Source: Citromicrobium sp. (GTDB lineage: Bacteria; Pseudomonadota; Alphaproteobacteria; Sphingomonadales; Sphingomonadaceae). From it: a stretch of DNA of 64,000 nucleotides. Below the pieces are notes generated by a model, which was not told the DNA's origin, searched no databases, and worked only from the letters and a program-made list of their open reading frames with translations. The stretch lies in NCBI GenBank assembly GCA_002729695.1, contig PBYQ01000003.1, positions 1-64,000 on the forward strand, written 5' to 3'. The number at the start of each line of letters is the position of its first letter. The first letter of the stretch is position 1. This document shows, piece by piece, positions 54,919 through 63,487 of the stretch. The translations under genes were made by a program, and so were the position numbers.

Positions 54919-55656
54919 GTGGTGAAAGCAATGCCGGAGGATGGATCGCTCAGGTCTCGGCTCGGCCGCAATCTTACCCAGGGCATGCTTGAGAACCTGG
55001 GACGCGCGATCATCGTCGGTGATTACGAAGACGTTCCCTTCCCCACCGAAGCAGAATTGACTGCGCAGCACGGGGTCAGCAGGTCCGTCACGCGCGAAGC
55101 GGTCAAGATGCTGACCGCCAAGGGGCTGCTGAGCGCCCGGCCGCGGCAGGGCACGATCGTCCAGCCGTCATCGAATTGGAACCTGTTCGATCCCGATGTC
55201 CTGCGCTGGCTGCTGGAACGTCGAAGCTCGGTCGAGCTGTTGCGACAGTTCAACCAGCTTCGCATTGCCATCGAACCCGAAGCCGCTGCACTGGCATCGC
55301 GTTTCCACGGGGAAGACGAGCTTGCAGGAATTTCTGCGGGCCTCACCCGAATGCGGGAGGCCGAGAAAGGCAACGACGACACGCTGACCGCCGATATCGC
55401 GTTTCACGTTGCGATCCTGGAAGCATCGGGGAACCCGTTCTACCGCCAGTTCCGCGATGTGGTGTCGACGGCCCTGCACACCTCGATCCGGCTGACCAAT
55501 AACATCAAGGGCCATTCGGCCAGCATCGCCGATCACGCCTGCGTCCTGGATGCGATTGCGAAACGCGACGAGGACGGGGCAAGACGCGCGATGCGTCATC
55601 TGATCGGCGAGGTTCTTGAGCTGATCGATCAGGAGTCCGGAGACGCGCCAGCCTGA
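54919..55656 (+). CDS. FadR-type GntR-family transcriptional regulator
   Basis: About 245 residues. The N-terminal winged helix has LGRAIIVGDYEDVPFPTEAEL, SRSVTREAVKMLTAKGLL and RPRQGTIVQPSSNWNLFDPDV. The C-terminal FCD domain is helical with LRIAIEPEAAALASRFH, ADIAFHVAILEASGNPFYRQ and SIADHACVLDAIAKRDEDGA, where His residues bind a metal. Members near dgo genes (DgoR) sense galactonate. Start is GTG at 54919 or 54922 preceded by GGAGGAG. ATG 54931 is an alternative. Divergent from the symporter operon, convergent with the dehydratase. Likely local repressor. Confidence 0.88.
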   Translation: MVKAMPEDGSLRSRLGRNLTQGMLENLGRAIIVGDYEDVPFPTEAELTAQHGVSRSVTREAVKMLTAKGLLSARPRQGTIVQPSSNWNLFDPDVLRWLLERRSSVELLRQFNQLRIAIEPEAAALASRFHGEDELAGISAGLTRMREAEKGNDDTLTADIAFHVAILEASGNPFYRQFRDVVSTALHTSIRLTNNIKGHSASIADHACVLDAIAKRDEDGARRAMRHLIGEVLELIDQESGDAPA

Positions 55657-55676
55657 TTTGGGCCAGTGGCGCGACT

Positions 55677-57488
55677 TCAATGGCTGTCGCGCGGCAGCCC
55701 CTTGGTTTGCGCAATGCGCTGATATTTCACCGCATTCTCCAGAACCGCGCCGCGATCGAACTGGCCGACGAGACCGCGCTGGATTTCCTGCCACGGAGTC
55801 TGGGATTCGGGCGCGAGCTCCGGCGCTGCGCCCTGCACCTCGGCCCGCCTGCGCTCGATTTCCTCCTCATCGAGCAGCACGTCGACACGCCTCGCGGCCA
55901 GATCGATGCGGATGATGTCCCCGGTCTTCACCAGCGCCAGCCCGCCTCCGACGGCCGCTTCGGGCGACGCATTGAGGATCGACGGCGATCCGCTGGTCCC
56001 GGACTGTCGGCCATCGCCGATGCACGGCAAGGCATCGACACCTGCGGCAATCAGCGCAGCCGAGGGACGCATGTTCACGACCTCCGCACCGCCGGGATAA
56101 CCAACGGGCCCGGCGCCGCGCATGACCAATATGCAGTCGTCCCCGATCCCGAGGTCCGGATCGTCGATCCGCCTGTGATAATCCTCCGGCCCGTCGAAAA
56201 CGATCGCGCGACCTTCGAAGCGGTTCGGCGCTTCGCTGTCCGACAGGTAACGCGCGCGAAACTGTGCCGAGATGACGGAGGTTTTCATCACTGCGTTTTC
56301 GAACAGGTTTCCGGACAGGACGACGAGCCCGGCAGCCTGCACCAGCGGTCGATCGAAAGTCCGGATCACATCTTCATCCAGCGACCGGACTTCGGCGACG
56401 TTCTGCGAAACCGTGCGTCCGTTCGCGGTGACCGGCGTGCCATCCAGCAGGTCGTTGCGCAGCAGCTCGCCCATCACTGCCGGAACGCCGCCGGCGCGGT
56501 GGAAGTCTTCCCCGAGGTACTCGCCCGCGGGTTGCAGATTGACCAGCAGCGGGACATCGGCACCAAGCGTTTCCCAATCGGCAAGCGTAAGCTCGACGCC
56601 AAGATGCCTGGCGATCGCGTTGATATGGATCGGCGCATTGGTCGACCCGCCGAGCGCCGAGTTCACGCGGATCGCATTGTGGAAGGCCGCAGGCGTCATG
56701 ATGTCGCTCGGCTTCCTATCCGCCCCCACCATCTCGACGATGCGTCGGCCGGTTTCCCACGCGCATTCCTGCCGGTCGCGGTGCGGAGCGGGGATTGCAG
56801 CCGACCCGGGAAGCGACATGCCGAGCGCTTCGGTGAGCGAGTTCATAGTCGTCGCCGTGCCCATCGTGTTGCAATAGCCGGTCGAGGGCGACGAGGAGGC
56901 GACGAGGCGAATGAACGCCTCGTAGTCGATCTGCCCGGTGGCCAGCATCTCGCGGGCCTTCCAGATGATCGTGCCCGATCCCACGCGGCGGCCCTTGTGC
57001 CAGCCATTCAGCATGGGGCCGACCGACAGGGCGATGGCCGGTATATTGACCGTCGCCGCCGCCATCAGGCAGGCCGGAGTGGTCTTGTCGCAACCGATCG
57101 TCAGCACCACGCCGTCGATCGGATAGCCGTAGAGGACCTCCACCAGGCTAAGATAGGCGAGGTTGCGGTCGAGCCCCGCAGTCGGGCGCTTGCCGGTTTC
57201 CTGGATCGGGTGGATAGGAAACTCCAGCGGGATGCCACCGGCTTCGCGAATGCCGTCCTTCACCCGCTGTGCCAAAACAAGGTGATGGCGGTTGCACGGC
57301 GCAAGATCGCTGCCCGTTTGCGCGATTCCGATAATCGGGCGATCCGACTGGAGTTCCTCGATGCTGAGGCCATAATTGAGGTAGCGTTCCAGATAGAGCG
57401 CGGTCATGTCCGGGTGGTCCGGATTGTCGAACCATTCGCGCGAACGGAGCCCCGAGCGCCCCTCGCGCTGATCCTTGGTACCCGTCAC
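55677..57488 (-). CDS. IlvD/Edd-family dehydratase, probable D-galactonate dehydratase
   Basis: 603-residue iron-sulfur dehydratase of the IlvD/Edd family. [20 protein letters not shown] and [20 protein letters not shown] carry cluster-ligand cysteines. [20 protein letters not shown] provides another. Position between galactose dehydrogenase and the KDGal kinase/aldolase genes implies it converts D-galactonate to 2-dehydro-3-deoxygalactonate. Classical DgoD is an enolase-superfamily protein, so this would be a non-homologous replacement. Related enzymes act on arabonate or xylonate, so exact sugar acid is inferred. Divergent from the galactose dehydrogenase gene at 57597. Confidence 0.88.
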   Translation of the reverse strand: MTGTKDQREGRSGLRSREWFDNPDHPDMTALYLERYLNYGLSIEELQSDRPIIGIAQTGSDLAPCNRHHLVLAQRVKDGIREAGGIPLEFPIHPIQETGKRPTAGLDRNLAYLSLVEVLYGYPIDGVVLTIGCDKTTPACLMAAATVNIPAIALSVGPMLNGWHKGRRVGSGTIIWKAREMLATGQIDYEAFIRLVASSSPSTGYCNTMGTATTMNSLTEALGMSLPGSAAIPAPHRDRQECAWETGRRIVEMVGADRKPSDIMTPAAFHNAIRVNSALGGSTNAPIHINAIARHLGVELTLADWETLGADVPLLVNLQPAGEYLGEDFHRAGGVPAVMGELLRNDLLDGTPVTANGRTVSQNVAEVRSLDEDVIRTFDRPLVQAAGLVVLSGNLFENAVMKTSVISAQFRARYLSDSEAPNRFEGRAIVFDGPEDYHRRIDDPDLGIGDDCILVMRGAGPVGYPGGAEVVNMRPSAALIAAGVDALPCIGDGRQSGTSGSPSILNASPEAAVGGGLALVKTGDIIRIDLAARRVDVLLDEEEIERRRAEVQGAAPELAPESQTPWQEIQRGLVGQFDRGAVLENAVKYQRIAQTKGLPRDSH

Positions 57489-57559
57489 GCAAACCCCTCC
57501 TTGAACCCTGCCCAGTCAGTCGCGAGCATTGATAACGACAATGATACTGCTAAGGAACA

Positions 57560-57575
57560 TATAAATCATATAAAA
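57560..57575. promoter_or_regulatory. Tandem AT-rich box in dehydratase / galactose dehydrogenase promoter
   Basis: TATAAATCATATAAAA in a divergent promoter. Read from 57558 it is a near-perfect direct repeat, CATATAAAT then CATATAAAA. The sequence is like the box at 54813-54828 read in reverse. Likely operator of the local GntR regulator. Confidence 0.5.
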
Positions 57576-57596
57576 CAAGAATGGGAAGGACCCGGA

Positions 57597-58514
57597 ATGG
57601 ATCTGGCGATCGTGGGACTGGGAAAGATTGCTCAGGATCAGCACCTCCCGGCGGTCGGGGGCAGCGCGGCATTCTCGCTTGCTGCAATCGTGGACCAGCG
57701 CGCTGTCGATACGCACGTACCCGTGTTTGGCTCTGTCGAAGCGCTTGTCGCGAGCGGCTTTGCCGGCGCTGTGGCGATCTGCACGCCCCCTGCCGCCCGG
57801 TTCAATATTGCCCGCGTCGCGATCGAAGCGGGGCTCCACACACTCCTGGAAAAGCCGCCTGGCCTTAACACGTCCGAAGTCGACCAATTGACCGATCTTG
57901 CGCGCCGCAAGGGTGTGACGCTGTTCGCCGCGTGGCACTCGCGCGAAGCCGCGATGGTCGGCCCGGCAAAGGAACATCTCGCTGGAAGGCAGGTCCACGA
58001 CGTGGTGATTTCCTGGCGCGAAGATATTCGCCGCTGGCACCCCGGTCAGGATTGGATTCTGGACGAGGGCGGGTTCGGAGTTTTCGATCCGGGCATCAAT
58101 GCCTTCTCGATCCTGACCGAGATCATACCCGGCGCGCATCGCGTCGAATCCTGCCTGCTCGAAATTCCGGAAGGTCGCGCTTCGCCCATCGCTGCGCAGG
58201 TCGTCATGCGGCTGGCGAATGGTAGCAGCGCCACCGCCGATCTCGATTTTACCGAAACCGGCAATCAGACCTGGGAGATATGCGTACGGACCGATGCGGA
58301 GGAACTCGTGCTTGCGGATGGAGGGTCGCGTCTGACGATCGGAGACAAATCCGTGCCGCCCCTCCCCGGCCCCGGAGAGTACCCACGGCTCTACGAACGG
58401 TTCGCGCATCTTATAGACAGCGGCCAATCCGATGCCGACAGCGCGCCTCTGGCCCTTGTCGCAGACGCGTTTCGCGTGGCTCGCCGCGAACGTGTCGCGC
58501 CGTTCGAGTTCTGA
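57597..58514 (+). CDS. D-galactose 1-dehydrogenase, Gfo/Idh/MocA family
   Basis: 305 residues. NAD(P)-binding N-terminus MDLAIVGLGKIAQDQHLPAV, AICTPPAARFNIA and the LLEKPPGLN motif of Gfo/Idh/MocA oxidoreductases. The C-terminal domain has DWILDEGGFGVFDPGINAFS. Family members such as the Pseudomonas and Rhizobium Gal enzymes oxidise D-galactose to galactono-lactone. ATG at 57597 follows GGAAGGA. It is convergent with the lactonase gene, 7 bases away. L-arabinose may be an alternative substrate. Confidence 0.86.
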   Translation: MDLAIVGLGKIAQDQHLPAVGGSAAFSLAAIVDQRAVDTHVPVFGSVEALVASGFAGAVAICTPPAARFNIARVAIEAGLHTLLEKPPGLNTSEVDQLTDLARRKGVTLFAAWHSREAAMVGPAKEHLAGRQVHDVVISWREDIRRWHPGQDWILDEGGFGVFDPGINAFSILTEIIPGAHRVESCLLEIPEGRASPIAAQVVMRLANGSSATADLDFTETGNQTWEICVRTDAEELVLADGGSRLTIGDKSVPPLPGPGEYPRLYERFAHLIDSGQSDADSAPLALVADAFRVARRERVAPFEF

Positions 58515-58521
58515 TTTCCTT

Positions 58522-59382
58522 TCAGCCACCGAACGGCTTGCTGGCAAAACCGCCGACATCCGGCCGGAACTCGAACAGAGATCCTGCGAGCGGCTGATCT
58601 GCGAGATCGAGGCCTAGCGCAGAAGAGGTGATGTAAAGCCGATCGGCAGCCGGGCCGCCGAATGCACAGCTGGTCGGGCGCTGGACCGGCATGGCGAGCG
58701 TTTGCGCAATCTCACCCGAAGGAGACAGCCTGCGAAGGCACCATCCATCCCAGAAGGCGACCCACAGGTCTCCGGCGCGGTCGACGGTCATCCCGTCGGG
58801 GTAGCCATCCGCTTCCGCGAACCGGGCGAAAACGCGCCGGCCGGATGCGTTGCCCAGCCCATCGACATCATAGGCGTAGATGATCTGTCGGGCGGAATCG
58901 CAATGGTACATCACCCGGCCATCAGAGCTGAAGGCTGGTCCGTTCGTCACACGATAGCCATCGTCGATCCGGGCCCAGGTGCGGTTGTGATCGAGCCGAA
59001 AGAGCGCTCCGCACGCGGCAGTTTCGGTATCGTCCATCGTCCCCGCCCAGAACCGCCCGTGGGGATCGGTCTTGCCGTCGTTGAAGCGGTTATCCGGTCG
59101 GTCCGGCTCCGGCTCGCCGATGATCCGAAAGTGGGCGAAATCGCTGTCGACTTCGAAGAACCCGCTGTCACACGCGCCGATGAACCCGCCCGATCGGGTG
59201 GGGACGATCGAACCGACGCGAAACGGCGCTTCCCAGCTTTGATGCTGGCCGCTGTCGGGGAAGTAAGCGTGAAGTCTGCGCCCCTTGATATCGGTCCAGT
59301 AGAGCGCTTGCGCGTCGGCCACCCAGATGGGGCCTTCGCCCAACAGGCAGGGCTCGGTAACGACTGGCTGCGGGTCTTGCAT
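58522..59382 (-). CDS. SMP-30/gluconolactonase-family lactonase
   Basis: 286-residue beta-propeller. N-terminal GEGPIWVADAQALYWTDIKG (metal-ligand Glu in GEGP), RFNDGKTDPHGRFWAGTMDD, GPAFSSDGRVMYHCDSA and DGMTVDRAGDLWVAFWDGW are the SMP-30 signatures, with Asn/Asp metal ligands. Probably hydrolyses galactono-lactone from the dehydrogenase to galactonate. Convergent with it by 7 bases. Start ATG at 59382. No signal peptide, so it is cytoplasmic. Confidence 0.9.
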   Translation of the reverse strand: MQDPQPVVTEPCLLGEGPIWVADAQALYWTDIKGRRLHAYFPDSGQHQSWEAPFRVGSIVPTRSGGFIGACDSGFFEVDSDFAHFRIIGEPEPDRPDNRFNDGKTDPHGRFWAGTMDDTETAACGALFRLDHNRTWARIDDGYRVTNGPAFSSDGRVMYHCDSARQIIYAYDVDGLGNASGRRVFARFAEADGYPDGMTVDRAGDLWVAFWDGWCLRRLSPSGEIAQTLAMPVQRPTSCAFGGPAADRLYITSSALGLDLADQPLAGSLFEFRPDVGGFASKPFGG

Positions 59383-59457
59383 GATACCCTGTCCTCCCTT
59401 GCGACGGGCATTCGTCAGGCCACCATCGAGCAGCCTGACCCCGTGGCCGTAACTTGC

Positions 59458-59499
59458 AAAAAGCGGGTCGGGCGTCCGCCTATGCGGATACCCGACCCG
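59458..59499 (-). terminator. Rho-independent terminator of the third TonB receptor
   Basis: On the minus strand: CGGGTCGGG (59499-59491) pairs with CCCGACCCG (59472-59464), followed by CTTTTT at the 3' side. An inner stem GTATCCGC/GCGGACGC-type pairing extends it. It lies 90 bases after the receptor's stop at 59593 and before the lactonase gene. Confidence 0.85.
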
Positions 59500-59592
59500 T
59501 CGTGTTCAGCCTGCCTCGGTGCGTGAGGGGGAGAGGAATACGCAGCCGATCGAGCAGGATGACCATATCGCGGTCCTGACGGATCTCTCCGC

Positions 59593-62412
59593 TCAGAAAC
59601 GATAGCTCGCGCTCAGTTTGACCGACCGGCCGTACCGGTAATAGCCCTGCGACAGCAGCGGATTGCCGTTGATGCTGTACGTCTGCTCCGAATCGAGCAG
59701 GTTTTGCCCGTCGAGGGCAAGGCTGACGCGGTCGGTGATGTCGTAAGAGATATGCGCTGTCACCCAGGTGATGGCATCAGCTTCCTCGTTGTATCCTTCG
59801 CCCAGCACGTTGATCGCGGTGGTGAAGCTGTCCGTATGGTCGGCCGTGACCGCCATCGAAAGCGGGCCCTTTTCGTACAGCAGGCTGAGCGAATAGACCG
59901 ACGGAGCGATACCTTCCAGCGGGCGCACCTGATCGCCGACATAGCTCTTAGACCAGTTGCGGGTGAACTGACCGCGCACGCCGAAGCCGTTTTCGAACAG
60001 GTGCTGCAACCCGACTTCGACACCCTTCACCCGCGCATGATCGCCGTTGATCGGGCGGATGATGTTGAACAGGTACCCGGGCACGCCGATGTCGACACCG
60101 GGTTCCCAGCTGGTGGTGATCTGGTTCTTGATGTACTTGTAGAAGCCCGCGATGTTGAAGATCGAACTCGGCGCGAAGTACCATTCGAGCGAGGCGTCGA
60201 ACTGGTCGGCCTGGTACGGCTTCAGGTCGGCGTTGCCGCCATAGACCTGCGTGAATTCACCCCAGGACACGCTTTCGGTCGTGTTGGTCGGAGCAAGCGT
60301 CTCGACCGATGGGCGCGCCATCGTGCGCGCGGCGCTGAGGCGCAGGCGCAGGTCGTCGATCAGGTCGATGCTCAGGTTCGCCGAGGGCAGGAAATAGGTG
60401 TAGTCGCTATCCTGCGTCACTTCCGACGGGTCGTCGTAGACTGCGGTATAGTTGAACGCCCCATTGGCGATGATGTTCAGGATCTTCGCATCCCAGGCTT
60501 GCGCCGTGGTCTTGGTATTGACCATGCGAACGCCGACGTTGCCGCTCCAGCTCGCGCCCGAGAGGTTTGCCTGCACGTAGGCGGCCAGAGTGTCTTCCGT
60601 GACGCGATAGCTCTGCAGCGGGTTCCACACCGGAGCTGCGGCAGAGAAATCGTAAGTGCCGCCACCGGGACGTGCGGTGCCGTTATAGGCCTGAAGCGCG
60701 TCGATATAGCCCGGCACGTCGAACGACAGGAAAGAGCGGGGGAAGTTGGCGTCGACGCCGCTCATGAAGTTGGGCAGCGCCAGGCTGCGGGAAATGACGT
60801 TCCCGTCCAGGTCGCCCACATTGATGGCGTAGTTGCCCGAATAGTAGTCCGCACCGCCGGTGAGCGAGTTATTGACCAGTTCGCGCGCCTTTTCGCGGCT
60901 GGTGTAGGTGACACCGAACAGGACGGAATCGAGAGGCCCCATCAGCGTCGACCAGTCGCCGGCGAAGGATAGGCCGGTGATCTTGTCGTCGATATTGTCG
61001 CCACCGAGCGAGAAATAGTGCGTGTTGAAATCCGACGGCCCGAACGCGCCATCGGCAAGCCCGGCGACCAGGTCGCGGCCATCGTCGAACGTCACCTGGA
61101 CATCGGGGACCGCCGAATCGTTGAGCATGAAGCTCGCCGAGTTGGGCTGGTTCATGCGCAGCACGACGTAGCTGTCCTGCCCGCCCGAATAGCGCGAGGA
61201 ACTGGAGCGGTAGAGGTCCGCAGTCAGCGTCAGGTTGTCGGTCACTTCCCACTTGGCGTTGGCGCCGTACAGATCGGTGTCGACGACGCGATAGGACGTC
61301 TGGTTGAGCAGTTCCGGGTTGAGCGCCAGTTCCGGGTCGGGATTGGTCATGTCGAAACTGGTGACGATGCCGTCCTCAATGACCATGTTCGACCAGCGCC
61401 CGGGGGCGAACAGGGTGTAGTAGGACTGCTGGAACCCGACCTGCGGGGAATCGAGCTTGGTCTTGATCCCGTCGAGCGTGAGGGTGAAGGTATCGGTCGG
61501 ACGCCATTCGACCTTGGCGGTGAAGGCCCGGCGACGCTTTTCCTCGAGGATCGAGCCGACGCGGAACTGGCCGAGACCGATCAGGCCGTATTCGTCGGGG
61601 TCGAGGTTGCCGTTACCGTTGGGGTCGATATTGCCGCCCCACGCATTGCCCCACAGCCAGCTTTCGTCGGTCGGGTCGGGGTTGCGCGTCCAGCCACCGT
61701 CGTTGCCGGCAACGTCGGTGCGATCCTTGCGGCGCTCCAGCACCACGCCCAGCATGACGCCAAGGGTATCATCGGCAAAGGTATTGCTGACCACGCCGGA
61801 GAATTTGACGCCCGCATATTCGGACATCATGTTGTAATCGCCCTGCAGGCGCGCCACGCCGTTGAGGCCGAGCTTGTCGAACGGGCTGGCCGAACGCAGG
61901 TTTACGAGGCCGCCGATCGCACCTTCCGTGTTGGAAGCTTCCGCCCCCTTGATCACGTCGGCTCCGCTGATCACATCGGAGGGCAGCACGTCGTAGGCGA
62001 AATCGCGGCTCGCACCGTCGGTAGCGAGGATGCGGCCGTTGAACGTGGTCAGCGTATATTCCGGGCCGAGACCGCGGACGCTGACATACTGCCCTTCCCC
62101 GCCAGCCGTGCGGCTGATGGCGACGCCGGTGATATGGGCGAGCGAGTCGGCCACGTTGTCATCGGGAAAAACGCCGAGCTCCAGCGCGCTGATCGAATCC
62201 TGCACGGTGGATGCATTCTTCTTCAGCTCAACAGAACGTGCGATACTGCCACGCACACCGCGCACCACGATGACGTTGTCCGTCGGCTCACCTTCGGAGA
62301 CTTGCTCTTCATCCGATGCGCTGTCCTGAGCAGCCAGCGGATTGGCAGCCATGATTGCGGCAAGACTGCACCCTGCAACTGCAACGGCACGAAACTGGCG
62401 ATACGCTTTCAT
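59593..62412 (-). CDS. TonB-dependent receptor of oligosaccharide type, with EF-hand-like loop
   Basis: 939 residues. Signal peptide MKAYRQFRAVAVAGCSLAAI. Plug with IVVRGVRGSIARSVELKKNA, DDNVADSLAHITGVAISRTA and SGADVIKGAEASNTEGAIGG, as in the TIGR01782 class. Residues around 261-275 form a canonical EF-hand loop, DPNGNGNLDPDE, which would bind calcium in an outer loop. The barrel ends KLSASYRF. ATG at 62412 follows GGAGGGAA. The upstream ATG at 62442 is less likely. Placed between the galactose genes and a DeoR regulator, it probably imports a galactosyl or related oligosaccharide. Confidence 0.92.
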   Translation of the reverse strand: MKAYRQFRAVAVAGCSLAAIMAANPLAAQDSASDEEQVSEGEPTDNVIVVRGVRGSIARSVELKKNASTVQDSISALELGVFPDDNVADSLAHITGVAISRTAGGEGQYVSVRGLGPEYTLTTFNGRILATDGASRDFAYDVLPSDVISGADVIKGAEASNTEGAIGGLVNLRSASPFDKLGLNGVARLQGDYNMMSEYAGVKFSGVVSNTFADDTLGVMLGVVLERRKDRTDVAGNDGGWTRNPDPTDESWLWGNAWGGNIDPNGNGNLDPDEYGLIGLGQFRVGSILEEKRRRAFTAKVEWRPTDTFTLTLDGIKTKLDSPQVGFQQSYYTLFAPGRWSNMVIEDGIVTSFDMTNPDPELALNPELLNQTSYRVVDTDLYGANAKWEVTDNLTLTADLYRSSSSRYSGGQDSYVVLRMNQPNSASFMLNDSAVPDVQVTFDDGRDLVAGLADGAFGPSDFNTHYFSLGGDNIDDKITGLSFAGDWSTLMGPLDSVLFGVTYTSREKARELVNNSLTGGADYYSGNYAINVGDLDGNVISRSLALPNFMSGVDANFPRSFLSFDVPGYIDALQAYNGTARPGGGTYDFSAAAPVWNPLQSYRVTEDTLAAYVQANLSGASWSGNVGVRMVNTKTTAQAWDAKILNIIANGAFNYTAVYDDPSEVTQDSDYTYFLPSANLSIDLIDDLRLRLSAARTMARPSVETLAPTNTTESVSWGEFTQVYGGNADLKPYQADQFDASLEWYFAPSSIFNIAGFYKYIKNQITTSWEPGVDIGVPGYLFNIIRPINGDHARVKGVEVGLQHLFENGFGVRGQFTRNWSKSYVGDQVRPLEGIAPSVYSLSLLYEKGPLSMAVTADHTDSFTTAINVLGEGYNEEADAITWVTAHISYDITDRVSLALDGQNLLDSEQTYSINGNPLLSQGYYRYGRSVKLSASYRF

Positions 62413-62707
62413 GAAATTCCCTCCATCGACCTGCCCCGGCAATCCCTGGCTGTGGCAGCATCCCCTTTTTTGAGCGAAACCGGGGACTCACCCCCAATAT
62501 GTTTCGTTTTGCATCGTAAGCACGTAATTTCCGGATGACAAGCACTATATAACGATAGTTATCCAAAGCACTTGAGCCCCGCGCCAACTCAAATCCGCTT
62601 GGCTATCACCATTATCGTGCGTTTTCTGGAATTCCCCGAAGCGTGCCGTATTGCGTAAGATATGGGCTACTCCTAGAATGCGCCCTCAGGTGGGACCACG
62701 GGGCAAA
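62413..62707. promoter_or_regulatory. 295-base divergent promoter region, TonB receptor / DeoR regulator
   Basis: Contains the AT-rich element CTATATAACGATAGTTAT (62545-62562), in which ATAAC-GATA-GTTAT is a perfect 5-base inverted repeat. It is a candidate operator for the DeoR or GntR regulator. No ORF of substance was seen. Confidence 0.45.
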
Positions 62708-63487
62708 ATGACCAAATTGCGAGATACCAGCGGTCGGCGGCAAAAGATGATCGCCATGTTGAAAGAACTCGGCAGTATCCAGGTCGCCGAACTTTCGCGG
62801 CAGTTCGATGTATCGTCCCAGACGATCCGCAAGGATCTGGACTTCCTGTGCGAGCGGGGACTGGCGGAACGATCCTACGGCGGCGCCATCTCGACCGACG
62901 TCATCAACTCGGGCAACGAACCCGCGGTGGAGACCAAGCAGGTCATCCACGTCGAGGAAAAGCGACGCATCGGGAAGCGCGCGGCAGAAATGGTCGAGCC
63001 GGGCGATTCCATCGTGCTCGATTCAGGCACGACGGCGTTGGCCATCGCATCCCATCTTCCCGACATCGAAGACATCACCGTCGTCACGAACGACTTCAAC
63101 GTCCTCGCCGCACTGGCGCGCAAGGAGCATGTTGTCGTTGTGATGCTCGGGGGGCAGATGCGCCGGCGCAACATGGCTTTCTACGGCGGGCAAACGGTCG
63201 ATGCGCTCGACGCGCTGCATGTCGACAAGCTGTTCCTGGGCGTCGACGGTTTCGATCTGCAGCGCGGGCTCACCACGCATTACGAACCCGAAGCGATGCT
63301 CAACCGCAAGATGGTCAGCCGTGCGCGATCGGTCATCGCGGTGACGGACAGCTCCAAGTTCGGTCGCACCTGCCTACACCGGATCATCGATGTCGGCGAG
63401 ATTTCCGCCTTGGTGACCGACACCGACGCGCCGGACTACATTCGCGATGCAGCCCGGACGGTCGGCTTCGATCTCTACGAGGCGTGA
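62708..63487 (+). CDS. DeoR/GlpR-family transcriptional regulator
   Basis: 259 residues. N-terminal helix-turn-helix: RRQKMIAMLKELGSIQVAEL then SSQTIRKDLDFLCERGLAER. The C-terminal sugar-phosphate isomerase-like domain has DSIVLDSGTTALAIASHLP and VTNDFNVLAAL, then LGVDGFDLQRGLTTHYEPEA. The class senses phosphorylated sugars and usually represses sugar operons. ATG at 62708 (MTKLRDTSGRRQK) is family-like. An ATG at 62651 is possible. Divergent from the TonB receptor. Its end overlaps the convergent amidohydrolase by 13 bases. Confidence 0.9.
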   Translation: MTKLRDTSGRRQKMIAMLKELGSIQVAELSRQFDVSSQTIRKDLDFLCERGLAERSYGGAISTDVINSGNEPAVETKQVIHVEEKRRIGKRAAEMVEPGDSIVLDSGTTALAIASHLPDIEDITVVTNDFNVLAALARKEHVVVVMLGGQMRRRNMAFYGGQTVDALDALHVDKLFLGVDGFDLQRGLTTHYEPEAMLNRKMVSRARSVIAVTDSSKFGRTCLHRIIDVGEISALVTDTDAPDYIRDAARTVGFDLYEA

